A stretch of DNA of 64,000 bases from Mesorhizobium ciceri WSM4083. GTDB taxonomy: Bacteria > Pseudomonadota > Alphaproteobacteria > Rhizobiales > Rhizobiaceae. Positions 8,182 through 17,040 of the stretch are shown here, piece after piece; positions within the stretch are counted from its first letter, which is position 1, and every line of letters starts with the position of its first letter. The notes beneath the pieces were generated by a model. The model did no database searches. It was not told the origin of the DNA and saw nothing but the letters and a program-made list of their open reading frames with translations. The DNA lies in NCBI RefSeq assembly GCF_000519305.1, contig NZ_JAFG01000003.1, forward strand, positions 685,070 through 749,069, in the 5' to 3' direction. Both the position numbers and the translations under genes were made by a program.

Positions 8182-9243
8182 TCACCCCCAGCCAAACAGC
8201 CGCGCCAAACGCTTCTTGAGCGGCCGCAGGGACAGGCGCCGACGCCGGGAGAATCCCGCAATCCTCTGCCGCACCGCATGCATGGCATCGGCGTGGATGG
8301 CATCGACGCTCATGGTGCCGTTCCCGAGCAAAAGGTCAGGGCCCGAGGCCGGGCGCATGATGCCACGCAGAGCCCGCTCATGCATCTCGGCGTAGCGGCT
8401 GTAATCCACCCCCGCCTCCCAGCCAGGCGGCCGCGTCAGAACGGACGGGTTATTATTGATTTCGAAGGTCTGGACCTGGCCGTCGACGATGCCGTAGTCA
8501 ATGCGCCCATAGTCGATGCCGGCCAGTGCGAAGACACGCCCGATCTGCTCGGCATGCGGATTGTCGTCCACGTAAGCGCGGCTTTCGGCCCTGTCGGCCT
8601 CGGTGAAGCGGGTGCTCGGAAACTTGATGTACCAGTTCTCATTGATGAAGCAGTGCTGCGGATAGACGGTTGGGCCGACCTTGTAAGCCGAGTATTTGCG
8701 GAACCGCCCATCGGCAGAGGGAGCCGCGCCATATTCGACGATCATCAGGTCCGGGTCTTGACGGACATGGCCCGGCAGACGGGCAATCGCTGCTTCCAGC
8801 GCATCCGCGCCGTCGATCAGCCCGGTCAGCGGCGGCTCATGCTGGCTTTCCCAACGCACGAAAACTGGAAACCGGCGCACCGACTTGCGCTCACCCAGCC
8901 GATGCACATCGAAATGGTTGAGGCCCGCGGCCTTCAGACGTTTCAGCAAGTCAAAGCGGCGTGGCACGATTGCCGGATCGTTGAGCAGCAACAGGCCTGG
9001 ATTGAGCGAGGCGATGCGCTCATGGAGGGAGACCGCCGCCTGCAATTGAGCCGGCGCCAGCCTTTCAAAATCCGTAAAGATGAAGGTGCCGGGAGCGAGG
9101 GGGTCGAGCCTCGCGGCCAGCTCGTAGGGAATGATCCGGACAAGATCGCCAAGCCCATGCTGGTAATAGCCAAGCAGTACGCCCATCGTGTAAGCGTGTT
9201 GGCGCGTGCAGAAATAATAGATCGGTCCCTGATTGTTGGTCAT
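8182..9243 (-). CDS. ATP-grasp-like hypothetical protein
   Basis: This ~353-residue protein has no confident family. The C-terminal half contains IDYGRIDYGIVDGQVQTFEINNNPSVLTRP, which resembles the magnesium-binding end of ATP-grasp ligases (an acidic residue followed by E-x-N-x-N-P). The N-terminus (YYFCTRQHAYTMGVLLGYYQHGL) and a middle segment (LLLLNDPAIVPRRFDLLKRL) look like a pre-ATP-grasp domain. The C-terminus is very basic (RRRRLSLRPLKKRLARL). I took the ATG at 9243, because an upstream in-frame start at 9318 would overlap the divergent P450 start. It lies beside P450, GH3 and GNAT genes, suggesting joint small-molecule chemistry. Confidence 0.6.
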   Translation of the reverse strand: MTNNQGPIYYFCTRQHAYTMGVLLGYYQHGLGDLVRIIPYELAARLDPLAPGTFIFTDFERLAPAQLQAAVSLHERIASLNPGLLLLNDPAIVPRRFDLLKRLKAAGLNHFDVHRLGERKSVRRFPVFVRWESQHEPPLTGLIDGADALEAAIARLPGHVRQDPDLMIVEYGAAPSADGRFRKYSAYKVGPTVYPQHCFINENWYIKFPSTRFTEADRAESRAYVDDNPHAEQIGRVFALAGIDYGRIDYGIVDGQVQTFEINNNPSVLTRPPGWEAGVDYSRYAEMHERALRGIMRPASGPDLLLGNGTMSVDAIHADAMHAVRQRIAGFSRRRRLSLRPLKKRLARLFGWG

Positions 9244-9317
9244 GGCCGGGTGTCGATATCCGGGCGTGCACGGCACACGACTGTCTTGGCCGACAAGATT
9301 GGACTTCCCGCAAGGCA

Positions 9318-10520
9318 ATGCATACCGAATCCCCCTCCAATGCTCTGTTCAAATCCGGCCGGCATCCCTGGCAAGGGATTCGCGCCGGTGCTTTCGCAGG
9401 TGCCGCGGACACCTATGCTATCCACGATGAAATGCGACGGCGCGCTCCGGTCTGGCAGGCGCCGTGGGGCGATGTCTATCTCACCGGCTACGATCTCGTT
9501 TCGAGCAGCCTCGCCAATCGCAAGCTTTCGCACGTACCGCCGGCCGATGTAATGGCGGATTCGGATTCCGCGATCCGCGACTGGCTGATCTATCAGGAGG
9601 GCAGCGCTCACGCCGCCCTGCGCCAGGCCCTGCAGCAGCCCTTTGTCGGCAAGGGCATGCCGGCTTTGCGTCCCATTGTAGCTGAAACGATCGAAGGCCT
9701 CATGGGCGATTCCGGCTTGTCCGGGACCACCGAAGTCGTGGCCGCCTTCACGCGCGCCGTGCCCGAACGTGTCATCTGCCGCCTGCTTGGGGTACCGGAC
9801 CAGGACATGCCGATGATCCGGGCATGGTCGGGTTCGATCCGCGCCCTTCTCGATACTGGTTTCGATGATGCCTTCGGCGGCGCCAACTCCGCCGACGAGA
9901 TGTCCTGCTACTTCGTCGAGCATCTGCGTCATCTGCTTGCCGCTGGGCGAATGCCGCCGCTGCTGACCGGGCTGGCCGGCGTGGTCGATGCGTTGGGGCT
10001 GACGGCTGCCGGTCGCAACATCGCCTTCCTGGCCTTCGCCGGTCACGAGACCACGGTGCACCTCATCGGCAACATGCTGTTCCATCTTGCTCACCAGCCG
10101 GCCCAGTGGGCGGCCCTGCGGGCCGACCGCCGGCTTGCTGCCAGGGCCGTTGCCGAAACGCTGCGGCTGGAAAGCCCGGTGCAGAAGATCTGCCGCTGGC
10201 CACTCGAGCCTGTAATCATCGGCGGCCAGGAAATCGAAAAGAACCGGCTCATGGTGCTGCTTGTCGGCGCTGCCAACCGCGACCCGGCCCAGTTTGCCGA
10301 CGCATCGCGTTTCGACCTCGGCCGGGCCGGCAGGCAGAACCTGGCCTTCGGCCGGGGCGCGCATGTCTGCATCGGCAGGGCGCTGGCCGAAATGGAAGGT
10401 ATCGCGGTGCTGGAAGCCGCACTCACCCACTGGAAAACCGTCGAGCCTGTTGCTGCACGTTGGATGGACAATTCCTCGATCCGCGGCCTGGATGCGCTGA
10501 CGTTGCGGCTGACGGCCTGA
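9318..10520 (+). CDS. Cytochrome P450
   Basis: This 400-residue bacterial class I type P450 shows the I-helix oxygen-activation motif FAGHETT, the ExxR motif in ETLRLES, and the haem-binding loop FGRGAHVCIG with the axial cysteine. Length is normal for soluble bacterial P450s, and no membrane anchor is present. No ferredoxin or reductase gene is adjacent, so electrons must come from elsewhere. It is transcribed divergently from the ATP-grasp-like gene (74-base gap) and converges on the GH3 gene. A hydroxylation role in a small pathway with these neighbours is plausible but unproven. Confidence 0.93.
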   Translation: MHTESPSNALFKSGRHPWQGIRAGAFAGAADTYAIHDEMRRRAPVWQAPWGDVYLTGYDLVSSSLANRKLSHVPPADVMADSDSAIRDWLIYQEGSAHAALRQALQQPFVGKGMPALRPIVAETIEGLMGDSGLSGTTEVVAAFTRAVPERVICRLLGVPDQDMPMIRAWSGSIRALLDTGFDDAFGGANSADEMSCYFVEHLRHLLAAGRMPPLLTGLAGVVDALGLTAAGRNIAFLAFAGHETTVHLIGNMLFHLAHQPAQWAALRADRRLAARAVAETLRLESPVQKICRWPLEPVIIGGQEIEKNRLMVLLVGAANRDPAQFADASRFDLGRAGRQNLAFGRGAHVCIGRALAEMEGIAVLEAALTHWKTVEPVAARWMDNSSIRGLDALTLRLTA

Positions 10521-10544
10521 CCGGATGGTCGCTTGTCCGGTTTT
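10521..10544 (+). terminator. Intrinsic terminator after P450
   Basis: CCGGA and TCCGG pair around a 10-base loop and are followed by TTTT, starting on the base after the P450 stop codon. The stem is short (5 bp), so efficiency may be modest. Confidence 0.5.
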
Positions 10545-10595
10545 CATGCCTTTGCGCGGCCCGGGATTTTCCGCGACATGGGATGCCGCATCATC

Positions 10596-12179
10596 CTAGG
10601 CGTCCTCCTTGTCCGCCCCGAGTGCCGCGAGAAGCGCTGAGTCCGACCGGGTGAGCAGAACCGGCGCCTTCATTCCGGCAATGCCCGTGCCGCCCTTCAT
10701 GCGGTGGCGCTTCAGCCTGCCATAGAGGTCGTCCACGCCGGTCGTCCGCAGCGGCCCCAACTGGCCGATGCGGCGGGCATACTCATATTGCGGATTGGCC
10801 TTGAGCGCATGGTCGAGGCCGTCGCCAAGCACCTCAACGGCCCGCCCTGGACCAGTGTCGACGAAAAGCCGGTAGTGCGGGTGCGGCGTCGCGACCGCCA
10901 CCAGCAGCGAATAGGTACGATGGTCGAGACCGGCCTCGGCCAGCGAGCGCACGACAAAGGCTTCCGTGAGCTTTTCCCCACAGAGATCGGACACCATGCC
11001 GATACGCCCGCTGAAGCGCAGGCGCGGCGTGTCGCCGGTGAACCCGGTGACTTCGACCATGTCTTGCGTATCGTAGCGATAGAGGCCGGAGCCTGTGGTC
11101 ACGATAAGCCGGTAGGTCAGGCCTGCCTCCAACTGCCACGCGAAATAGCTGGCACCGCTGTCATCGACAAATTCAAAAAACCCGCTTTGCGATGCCAGGA
11201 TGCACCCGGACCCGTCGCCATAGGGAAATGAAACGGCAGCTTCGGTAGACATCAGCCCTTTGGACTGGATGAAGACATGCGGAAATTGCGCCTGCAATGC
11301 GGCGGCAAAGCCACTGCTGGAGGCGTCTGTCCAGCAGCTGATCGTGTCGAGGCGAGGCCAGATCGCCGACAGCTGTGAACTTCCAAGCGCGCCTTCCAGC
11401 GCAGCAATGCGGCGGCGCACCACGTCCGGCGGCCGCACGGCGCCCAGCCTGTCCGCAAGCTCGGGCAACAGGCTCTCGGCGTCGCGCTGCATCGCGCGCA
11501 GGATTTCGGTGAGATAGGTCGGGCTCCAGACCCAGATCAGGCTCAGATCCTCGGACGCCAGCAGGTGCAGGCAGGTCTGCCTTTGCCACTCGGCGAAATC
11601 GGAGAGCAGCCTCAAATCCATCGGTACCGCCGAAACTTGGATCAGGCTATCGCGCAAGGCGCCGAAATAAGCAAAAGGAACGGGACTGCCCAACCTGCGC
11701 GCACCGACGCGCTCGCTTGCGCCGCGGCCTACCGGGCTTAGCGCGAAATAGCTGTGCCCTTGCGCAACGCCCGGCCGACGCCGTATCAGTTCCGACATCC
11801 AAGGATAGAGACAATCGGTGTAGGCCTGCAGGCCCGTGTCGGTATACGGGATGTATTTCGCGCCACCGGAACTGCCGCCGGTTTGCTCGATAAACCGGAC
11901 CGGCTCGGCAGTCAGCACATTCTCCTCTCCGGCGACGACACGATCGATGTATGGCGACAAGGCCTCGTAGCCGCGGATCGGCACGAGATCGCGAAAGGAC
12001 TCGGCCGAAGCGATGGTGGCAAAGTTGTGGTCACCACCAAACACAGTCGCGGGATTGGCTTCTACAAGCCGCCGCAAGAGGCAGCGCTGCGTGGCCTCGA
12101 GCTGACCGAGCCGCGCCCGAAAACCGGCATCCCCGGCCGCGGTCGCGCCGGCAATCCGGGCCCAGGCTTCAGCGCCCAT
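10596..12179 (-). CDS. GH3 family acyl-adenylating ligase
   Basis: This 527-residue protein matches the GH3 (auxin-responsive) branch of the ANL superfamily. It has the ATP-binding loop FIEQTGGSSGGAKYIPYT, the acid-binding central region ending STEAAVSFPYGD, and the hinge region LYRYDTQDMVEVTGF followed by LCGEKLTEAFV. GH3 enzymes adenylate a carboxylic acid and join it to an amino acid; plant members conjugate auxin and jasmonate, while bacterial members are little characterised. The ATG at 12179 has a GAAGG ribosome site and overlaps the end of the upstream GNAT-like gene by 11 bases, so the two are one translational unit. Confidence 0.85.
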   Translation of the reverse strand: MGAEAWARIAGATAAGDAGFRARLGQLEATQRCLLRRLVEANPATVFGGDHNFATIASAESFRDLVPIRGYEALSPYIDRVVAGEENVLTAEPVRFIEQTGGSSGGAKYIPYTDTGLQAYTDCLYPWMSELIRRRPGVAQGHSYFALSPVGRGASERVGARRLGSPVPFAYFGALRDSLIQVSAVPMDLRLLSDFAEWQRQTCLHLLASEDLSLIWVWSPTYLTEILRAMQRDAESLLPELADRLGAVRPPDVVRRRIAALEGALGSSQLSAIWPRLDTISCWTDASSSGFAAALQAQFPHVFIQSKGLMSTEAAVSFPYGDGSGCILASQSGFFEFVDDSGASYFAWQLEAGLTYRLIVTTGSGLYRYDTQDMVEVTGFTGDTPRLRFSGRIGMVSDLCGEKLTEAFVVRSLAEAGLDHRTYSLLVAVATPHPHYRLFVDTGPGRAVEVLGDGLDHALKANPQYEYARRIGQLGPLRTTGVDDLYGRLKRHRMKGGTGIAGMKAPVLLTRSDSALLAALGADKEDA

Positions 12180-12912
12180 CTTGCAGCCCTTCGGCAAAAC
12201 TCGCGGCGGCATAGCGCTTCAGATTGCCGAGTTCGAATTCCGCGAGGCAGGCAAGTTCGACACCTCGGAAGTAGAAGGGATTGGCCCGGAGAAAGAAAGC
12301 GGCAAAACGGTTGCGGAATGCTGTTTCCTCGACATCTGCCCACTTTTCCCGCAAGTGGCCCTGCGACAGGCCGAAGTCGATCAGTCCGGTCGACGGCTCG
12401 AATTGACGCCCGTACCGGGCAGTTGCGATTGCATCGCGGATCGTCTGCAGGCGGGCCGAAACCGGGCCATCGACGGCTGGAACGAAGTCGCAGAAAAAAT
12501 TGGGGAGAATGCGGAACGTCCTATGCCCTCCGATGATGGAGAACCAGAACAACCGGCCCGCCACCGCGGCCTTGGCAGCGCCGGCCGCGCGAAAGAAACC
12601 GCGCAGCAACACGGGGTCGCCCCAACGCGCGGAATGGAGAACGGTATCGCCGGAGAAGAGATAGTGAACAGTCTCCCCGCCGACGGTCTGCGGCCTGACA
12701 AGGTAAGTCGAAAAGCCGATAATCTCCCGGTTGCACCGGATGATCACGACAGCATCCTTTTCGGTGAGATCGCGTTCGAAAACATTGCGATCGACTGCCT
12801 CGTAGTAGGTCTCATACAGGGCAAACATCCGGTCGCGCTCGTCAGGCGTCAGTTCCCGCACCGGCGTGGTTGTCGAGCCAATGGAACCGATCTCATCCGC
12901 AGTACTTTGCAC
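12169..12912 (-). CDS. GNAT-like protein, partner of GH3
   Basis: This 247-residue protein has an N-terminal region resembling a GNAT acyltransferase (LTPDERDRMFALYETYY... VVIIRCNREIIGFSTYLVRP), although the acyl-CoA loop is not clear. The rest (HYLFSGDTVLHSARWGDP, WFSIIGGHRTFRILPNFF) is not recognised. Start is a GTG without a strong ribosome site; another start inside is possible. It is first in a two-gene operon with GH3, overlapping it by 11 bases. It may supply or modify the amine or acyl partner of the GH3 reaction. Confidence 0.6.
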   Translation of the reverse strand: MQSTADEIGSIGSTTTPVRELTPDERDRMFALYETYYEAVDRNVFERDLTEKDAVVIIRCNREIIGFSTYLVRPQTVGGETVHYLFSGDTVLHSARWGDPVLLRGFFRAAGAAKAAVAGRLFWFSIIGGHRTFRILPNFFCDFVPAVDGPVSARLQTIRDAIATARYGRQFEPSTGLIDFGLSQGHLREKWADVEETAFRNRFAAFFLRANPFYFRGVELACLAEFELGNLKRYAAASFAEGLQDGR

Positions 12913-13273
12913 GCAATCTTGCCGCCTATGTCAGACCCCCCGCAAATCGAATATCAGTCATGGGTTCAATAGTTCAACCCGCACCAACCCGAATCTTTAT
13001 GAGCATTTGTCTCGACATTGCGGGCGATAGCCCTTGCGAGTTCGCCGTCCCACCCGACACTGTCGGTCAAAGCGGCCGCATTGGCCGCCATGGCATAGTG
13101 CGTTGGACAGCGGCCGGCGAGCACACTGCCGGTCGACCGCGAAATTGTTCGACCGCTACTTTCGGCTTTGGTCTGCTATCTTCATCGGAAGCCCAAAACT
13201 GCCTGTCCGCTTTCGGCCTAAAATGCGATGAAAGCGCTGCCGGTGCATGCGGCGGCATCCCAGCCAATTTTGC
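12913..13273. other. Non-coding gap with one inverted repeat
   Basis: These 361 bases hold no convincing gene. At 12962-12980, GGGTT and AACCC flank CAATAGTTC, and GTTCAA occurs twice within it. This lies about 50 bases upstream of the GNAT-GH3 operon and may be part of its promoter control. Nothing else stands out. Confidence 0.3.
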
Positions 13274-13471
13274 TCAGAAGTCGAGAGCGACCATCATGCC
13301 GCGGACTTCGGCCATTTCCAGCAGCAGGTCTTGCAGTCTTTCGTCCAGCGCGGCACCGGTCAGCGCCAGAAGCTCGGTGATGCTCTCTCTCATCGATATG
13401 ACGGCGGCGCCTGTCTTCTCGGCGAGCAGCCGTCCGATGGCAGCCCGGATCAGCTCGTCCTGATCAGACAT
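13274..13471 (-). CDS. Small hypothetical protein (65 aa)
   Basis: A strong ribosome site GGGAGGTG precedes the ATG by 6 bases, which supports translation. The protein (MSDQDELIRAAIGRLLAEKTG... ERLQDLLLEMAEVRGMMVALDF) is predicted helical and acidic, with leucines spaced as in a coiled coil. No family recognised. It lies between the GH3 operon and another small gene on the same strand. Confidence 0.55.
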   Translation of the reverse strand: MSDQDELIRAAIGRLLAEKTGAAVISMRESITELLALTGAALDERLQDLLLEMAEVRGMMVALDF

Positions 13472-13591
13472 CGCTTCACCTCCCGACGCACTGCAACCTC
13501 CCCTTGCTTTCCATGCCTCACCGCCGCTTTCGACAACAGGGCGTGATTTCCCATAGGGTATGATTTTCGATGCGACATCGGGCAGCTTTGC

Positions 13592-13825
13592 TCATGCCAA
13601 CAGACCGTCTCGATGAGCCCGCCAGTCGTTCAACACCGACAATGAGGGCAGCGGCGAAAAAGGGCCGGGCTGGACCGTTTCTACCGCTGCAAGCAGCGCC
13701 AGCGGCACTTCGTGCCGATAAAGCCCAATGCACACGCCCCCTTCGACCGTTGCCGGCAATTCCGTGATTGTGTCGAAAATCGAAAACGTACCCGTCGGCT
13801 CTTCCACGATTTCGAAACGCCCCAC
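13592..13825 (-). CDS. Small hypothetical protein (77 aa)
   Basis: I chose the GTG at 13825 because a full AGGAGG lies 6 bases upstream. An ATG 14 codons earlier has only a run of G. The product (VGRFEIVEEPTGTFSIFDTITELPATVEGGVCIGLYRHEVP...) reads as a compact beta-rich protein of no known family. It is on the same strand as the 65-residue gene downstream, 120 bases apart. Confidence 0.5.
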   Translation of the reverse strand: MGRFEIVEEPTGTFSIFDTITELPATVEGGVCIGLYRHEVPLALLAAVETVQPGPFSPLPSLSVLNDWRAHRDGLLA

Positions 13826-13984
13826 CCGAAACCTCCTCTGCACAAAAGTCGCGACCAACGCGGACATCCCCCAAGTGGTTCCCTGAGGCCGGCACTTTTT
13901 TTCGCGCCTTGGTTGTAGCGCATGCCGGCAGCACAGTCATGCCCGCAGGGCGCATAGTCAAAATCGCTACGCACATTTTAAATC

Positions 13985-13998
13985 TTGACGCGTGTCAA
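13985..13998. promoter_or_regulatory. Inverted repeat TTGAC-GCGT-GTCAA upstream of sugar ABC operon
   Basis: Perfect 5-base arms around a 4-base centre, about 240 bases ahead of the binding-protein start, followed by an AT-rich stretch (TTTTTTATAAAA). LacI-type sugar regulators bind symmetrical sites of this size. No regulator is encoded next to it. Confidence 0.35.
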
Positions 13999-14236
13999 TT
14001 TTTTATAAAACATGCGCAAACGCCGGCATGGCATCGGCCGGCGCTCTGGGAGGAGCAATGCCTGACATCGAAAAGCGCCCGAACCGGGGCTGCGACCCGC
14101 ACACCACAAAGCGGGCAGCAGCCTGTTGGCGGATCGTCGCGCCAGGCACTGGGGTTGCTTGCGCGCGGTCGGACATTGCAGTCGCCGGACAGCGACATTG
14201 ATGCAGCCCATAAAACAATCAGGAGGAGGAAAAACC

Positions 14237-15241
14237 ATGCGCGTGTTCAATTGCCTGAAACTCGGCACCAGCCTGCTTGGCTCCGGCATGCTTGCCACCA
14301 TCGTCTCAGCGCCCGCCCACGCCGAGGATGCGGCGAAAGTCGCGGCCATCGTCAAAGGCCTCGACAACCCGTTCTTCCAGACCATGCAGAAGGGCATCGA
14401 GGAGCAGGCCAAGGCCAACGGCGTCAATGTCAGCGTCCAGGCCGCCGCCAACATGGGTGACGCCACCGGCCAGGCCGACCGCCTGACCGCCATGGCCATG
14501 CAGGATTTCGATTGCTACCTGGTCAACCCGATCAGCGTCTCCAACCTCGTCCAGGCGCTGGTGCCGGTCGCCCAGAAGAAGAAACCGATCGTCAACATCG
14601 ACTCGACCATCGACCCCGAGCAGGCCAAGGCCGCCGGCTTTGCCGTCTCGACTTATATCGGCACCGACAATGTCGCCGCAGGCGCGCTGGCCGGCGAAGA
14701 GATGCTGAAGCTGGTGCCGAAAGGTTCCAAGGTCGCGCTGGTCGCTGGTATCGTCGGCGATGTCGGCTCCAACGCCCGCATCAAGGGTTTCAGGCAGGCA
14801 GTGGAAGGAAAACTCGAAATCGTGGTGATGGTCAGCGCTGACTGGGATCGCGAGAAAGCGTTGACCGCCGCCACCGATATCCTCGCCGCCCATCCCGATC
14901 TCGCCGGCTTCTTCGCCGCCAACGACATCATGGCGCTCGGCGTCGAGCGCGCCGTGCGGACCTCGGGCAAGGACGTCAAGGTGATCGGCCTCGACGGCAT
15001 CGTCGATGCGCTGAAGTCGATCGCATCAGGCGAACTCACCGCCACCGTCGCGCAATACCCCTATGTCGTCGGCGCCATGGGCGTCGAAGCCTGTGCTATC
15101 GCGGCCAAGGGCAAGGAACTGCCGGCCAACGTGCCGGCGCCTGTGCTGTTGATCAACAAGGACAATGCCGAAGCTTCGCTGAAGAATTTCCCGCGTCCGG
15201 GCGGCGACTATCCCGATCCCTTCCGCGAGATGCTGAAGTGA
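14237..15241 (+). CDS. Sugar ABC transporter substrate-binding protein (RbsB/FrcB type)
   Basis: This 334-residue periplasmic protein has a signal peptide (MRVFNCLKLGTSLLGSGMLA, cleavage near AHAED). It has the type I sugar-binding fold: VAAIVKGLDNPFFQTMQKGIEEQA at the start, DCYLVNPIS, KPIVNIDSTID and the hinge region FFAANDIMALGVERAV. AGGAGGAGGA is an excellent ribosome site before the ATG at 14237. It heads an operon with permease and ATPase (4-base overlaps). The order binding protein - permease - single-domain ATPase matches rhizobial FrcBCA. Substrate is likely a monosaccharide or polyol. Confidence 0.9.
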   Translation: MRVFNCLKLGTSLLGSGMLATIVSAPAHAEDAAKVAAIVKGLDNPFFQTMQKGIEEQAKANGVNVSVQAAANMGDATGQADRLTAMAMQDFDCYLVNPISVSNLVQALVPVAQKKKPIVNIDSTIDPEQAKAAGFAVSTYIGTDNVAAGALAGEEMLKLVPKGSKVALVAGIVGDVGSNARIKGFRQAVEGKLEIVVMVSADWDREKALTAATDILAAHPDLAGFFAANDIMALGVERAVRTSGKDVKVIGLDGIVDALKSIASGELTATVAQYPYVVGAMGVEACAIAAKGKELPANVPAPVLLINKDNAEASLKNFPRPGGDYPDPFREMLK

Positions 15242-16239
15242 GCACACCTGCAGACAACGCGCCCGCCGCCCATTCGGCGGGTGCGGAGGAGAGCCGTCCC
15301 TCCCTGGCGGCTCTCCTCCTCGATCCCTCCTTCTGGGCCGACTGGGCATCCGTCGTCGGCCTGGTCGGCCTCGTCATCGTCTTCGGCATCGCGCAGCCGG
15401 TCTTTCTCAGCGTCGCCAATCTGCAGGCGCTGCTGCTGGCGGCGGCGATCCTGGTCGTGCTGTCGATCGGCCAGACCTTCGTCATCGCCACCTCGGGCAT
15501 CGACCTGTCGCTGGCGGCAGCCGTCATGCTCGGCGCCATCATCCTCGGCCTCGTCAATGCCGCCGGCTACGGCATCTTCATCGCCTGCGTGCTCGCGGTT
15601 CTCGCCACCAGCGTGGTCGGCTTCCTCAACGGGCTGATCATCACGGCAGGCAAGATCCCCGACTTCGTGGTGACGCTCGGCACGCTGTCGGGCATCACCG
15701 GCCTTGGCCTCATCCTGTCAGGCGGTGAACCGACCATGGTCGGCTCGACCTTCCTGCTCAGGCTCGCCTCCGGCTCGCTCGGACCGTTCGGTTATCCGGT
15801 CTGGGTAGCGATCGCAGCCGTCATCGTCGCCCATATCGCGCTCTACCACACGCGCTTCGGCGTGCATTTGCTGGCGACCGGCGGCCAGGCGGAAAGCGCC
15901 GGCGCGCTCGGCATCCGCACCGACCGGGTCAAGATCGCCGCCTATACGATTTCCGGTCTCTGCGCCGGCATCGCGGCCATTCTCCTGGTCGCCCGCATCG
16001 GCTCGGCCGAACCGCAGATCAACACCAGCCTGCTCTTGAATTCGGTGGCGGCGGTGGTGCTGGGCGGCGTCAGCCTGTTCGGCGGCCGCGCCAGCATTCT
16101 GGGACCGGCGATCGGCGCGCTGATGCTCACCGCACTCGTCAACGGCCTGACCTTGCTCAACGTCTCGGCTTTCTACCAACCGCTTGCCGTGGGCGCTATC
16201 GTGGTGCTGGCGGCGCTGATCATGCGGTATCAGAAATGA
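15238..16239 (+). CDS. Sugar ABC transporter permease (RbsC/FrcC type)
   Basis: This 333-residue inner-membrane protein of the BPD_transp_2 family has about eight to ten hydrophobic segments. The family motif region GILSGGEPTMVGS-like, then ALGIRTDRVKIAAYTISGLCAGIAA and the late segment GGVSLFGGRASILGPAIGA, are characteristic. The GTG start overlaps the binding-protein stop (GTGA). It forms the channel for the sugar delivered by the protein encoded just upstream. Confidence 0.9.
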   Translation: MSTPADNAPAAHSAGAEESRPSLAALLLDPSFWADWASVVGLVGLVIVFGIAQPVFLSVANLQALLLAAAILVVLSIGQTFVIATSGIDLSLAAAVMLGAIILGLVNAAGYGIFIACVLAVLATSVVGFLNGLIITAGKIPDFVVTLGTLSGITGLGLILSGGEPTMVGSTFLLRLASGSLGPFGYPVWVAIAAVIVAHIALYHTRFGVHLLATGGQAESAGALGIRTDRVKIAAYTISGLCAGIAAILLVARIGSAEPQINTSLLLNSVAAVVLGGVSLFGGRASILGPAIGALMLTALVNGLTLLNVSAFYQPLAVGAIVVLAALIMRYQK

Positions 16240-17000
16240 GCGCGCCCCATCACATCCCCGCCGCTGAGGCGATCATCGCCTGCGAAGGGCTGAGCAAGCA
16301 TTTCGGCGGCATCCGCGCCTTCACCGACGTCGCCTTCCAGGCCCGTCGCGGCGAGGTCACCGCCGTCATCGGCGACAATGGCGCCGGCAAGTCGACGCTG
16401 ATCCGCAGCCTGGTCGGCGTGCATCAGCCCGACGCCGGCAATCTGTTCTTCGACGGCCGCGCGCGGCCCTTCGCCAACCCGGACGAGGCGCGCAAGGCCG
16501 GCATCGAGACCGTGCACCAGAACCTGGCGCTGATCGACGAACTGACGGTCGCCCAGAACTTGTTCCTGAACCGCGAGATCGTGCGCCGCATCGGTCCCTT
16601 CGCTTTCCTCGACCGCAAGGCGATGAAACGCGAGGCCCGCTCCATGCTGTCGCGGCTGTCGATCAACATGCCGTCGGTCAACCAGCGTGTGCGACGCCTG
16701 TCGGGCGGCCAGCGGCAGGCGATCTCGATCTGCCGCGCCGTCGGCTCCGGCGCCAAGCTGGTGGTGATGGACGAACCGACGGCAGCACTCGGCGTGCAGG
16801 AGACGGCCAATGTCGAGGCTCTGATCCGGCGTCTGCGCGAGCAGTCGGTCTCAGTCATCCTGGTCAGCCACAATTTCGATCAGGTCCGCCGCCTGTCCGA
16901 CCAGATCTGGGTGATGCGGGCGGGAAAGATGGCAGCGACGGTGCGCGCTTCCGAAACATCAGGCAACGAGCTCGTCGCGCTGGTCACCGGCGCGGCATAG
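16236..17000 (+). CDS. Sugar ABC transporter ATP-binding protein (single NBD)
   Basis: This 254-residue ATPase has Walker A GDNGAGKSTL, signature RLSGGQRQAISICRA, Walker B VVMDEPTAAL and switch histidine ILVSHNFD. It is half the size of RbsA, having a single nucleotide-binding domain as in FrcA, so it must act as a homodimer. The ATG overlaps the permease stop (ATGA). It energises the importer encoded by the two preceding genes. Confidence 0.9.
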   Translation: MSAPHHIPAAEAIIACEGLSKHFGGIRAFTDVAFQARRGEVTAVIGDNGAGKSTLIRSLVGVHQPDAGNLFFDGRARPFANPDEARKAGIETVHQNLALIDELTVAQNLFLNREIVRRIGPFAFLDRKAMKREARSMLSRLSINMPSVNQRVRRLSGGQRQAISICRAVGSGAKLVVMDEPTAALGVQETANVEALIRRLREQSVSVILVSHNFDQVRRLSDQIWVMRAGKMAATVRASETSGNELVALVTGAA

Positions 17001-17040
17001 TCCTGCAGCATCAGATTTGAAATCAAAAGGGAGTTTGCCG

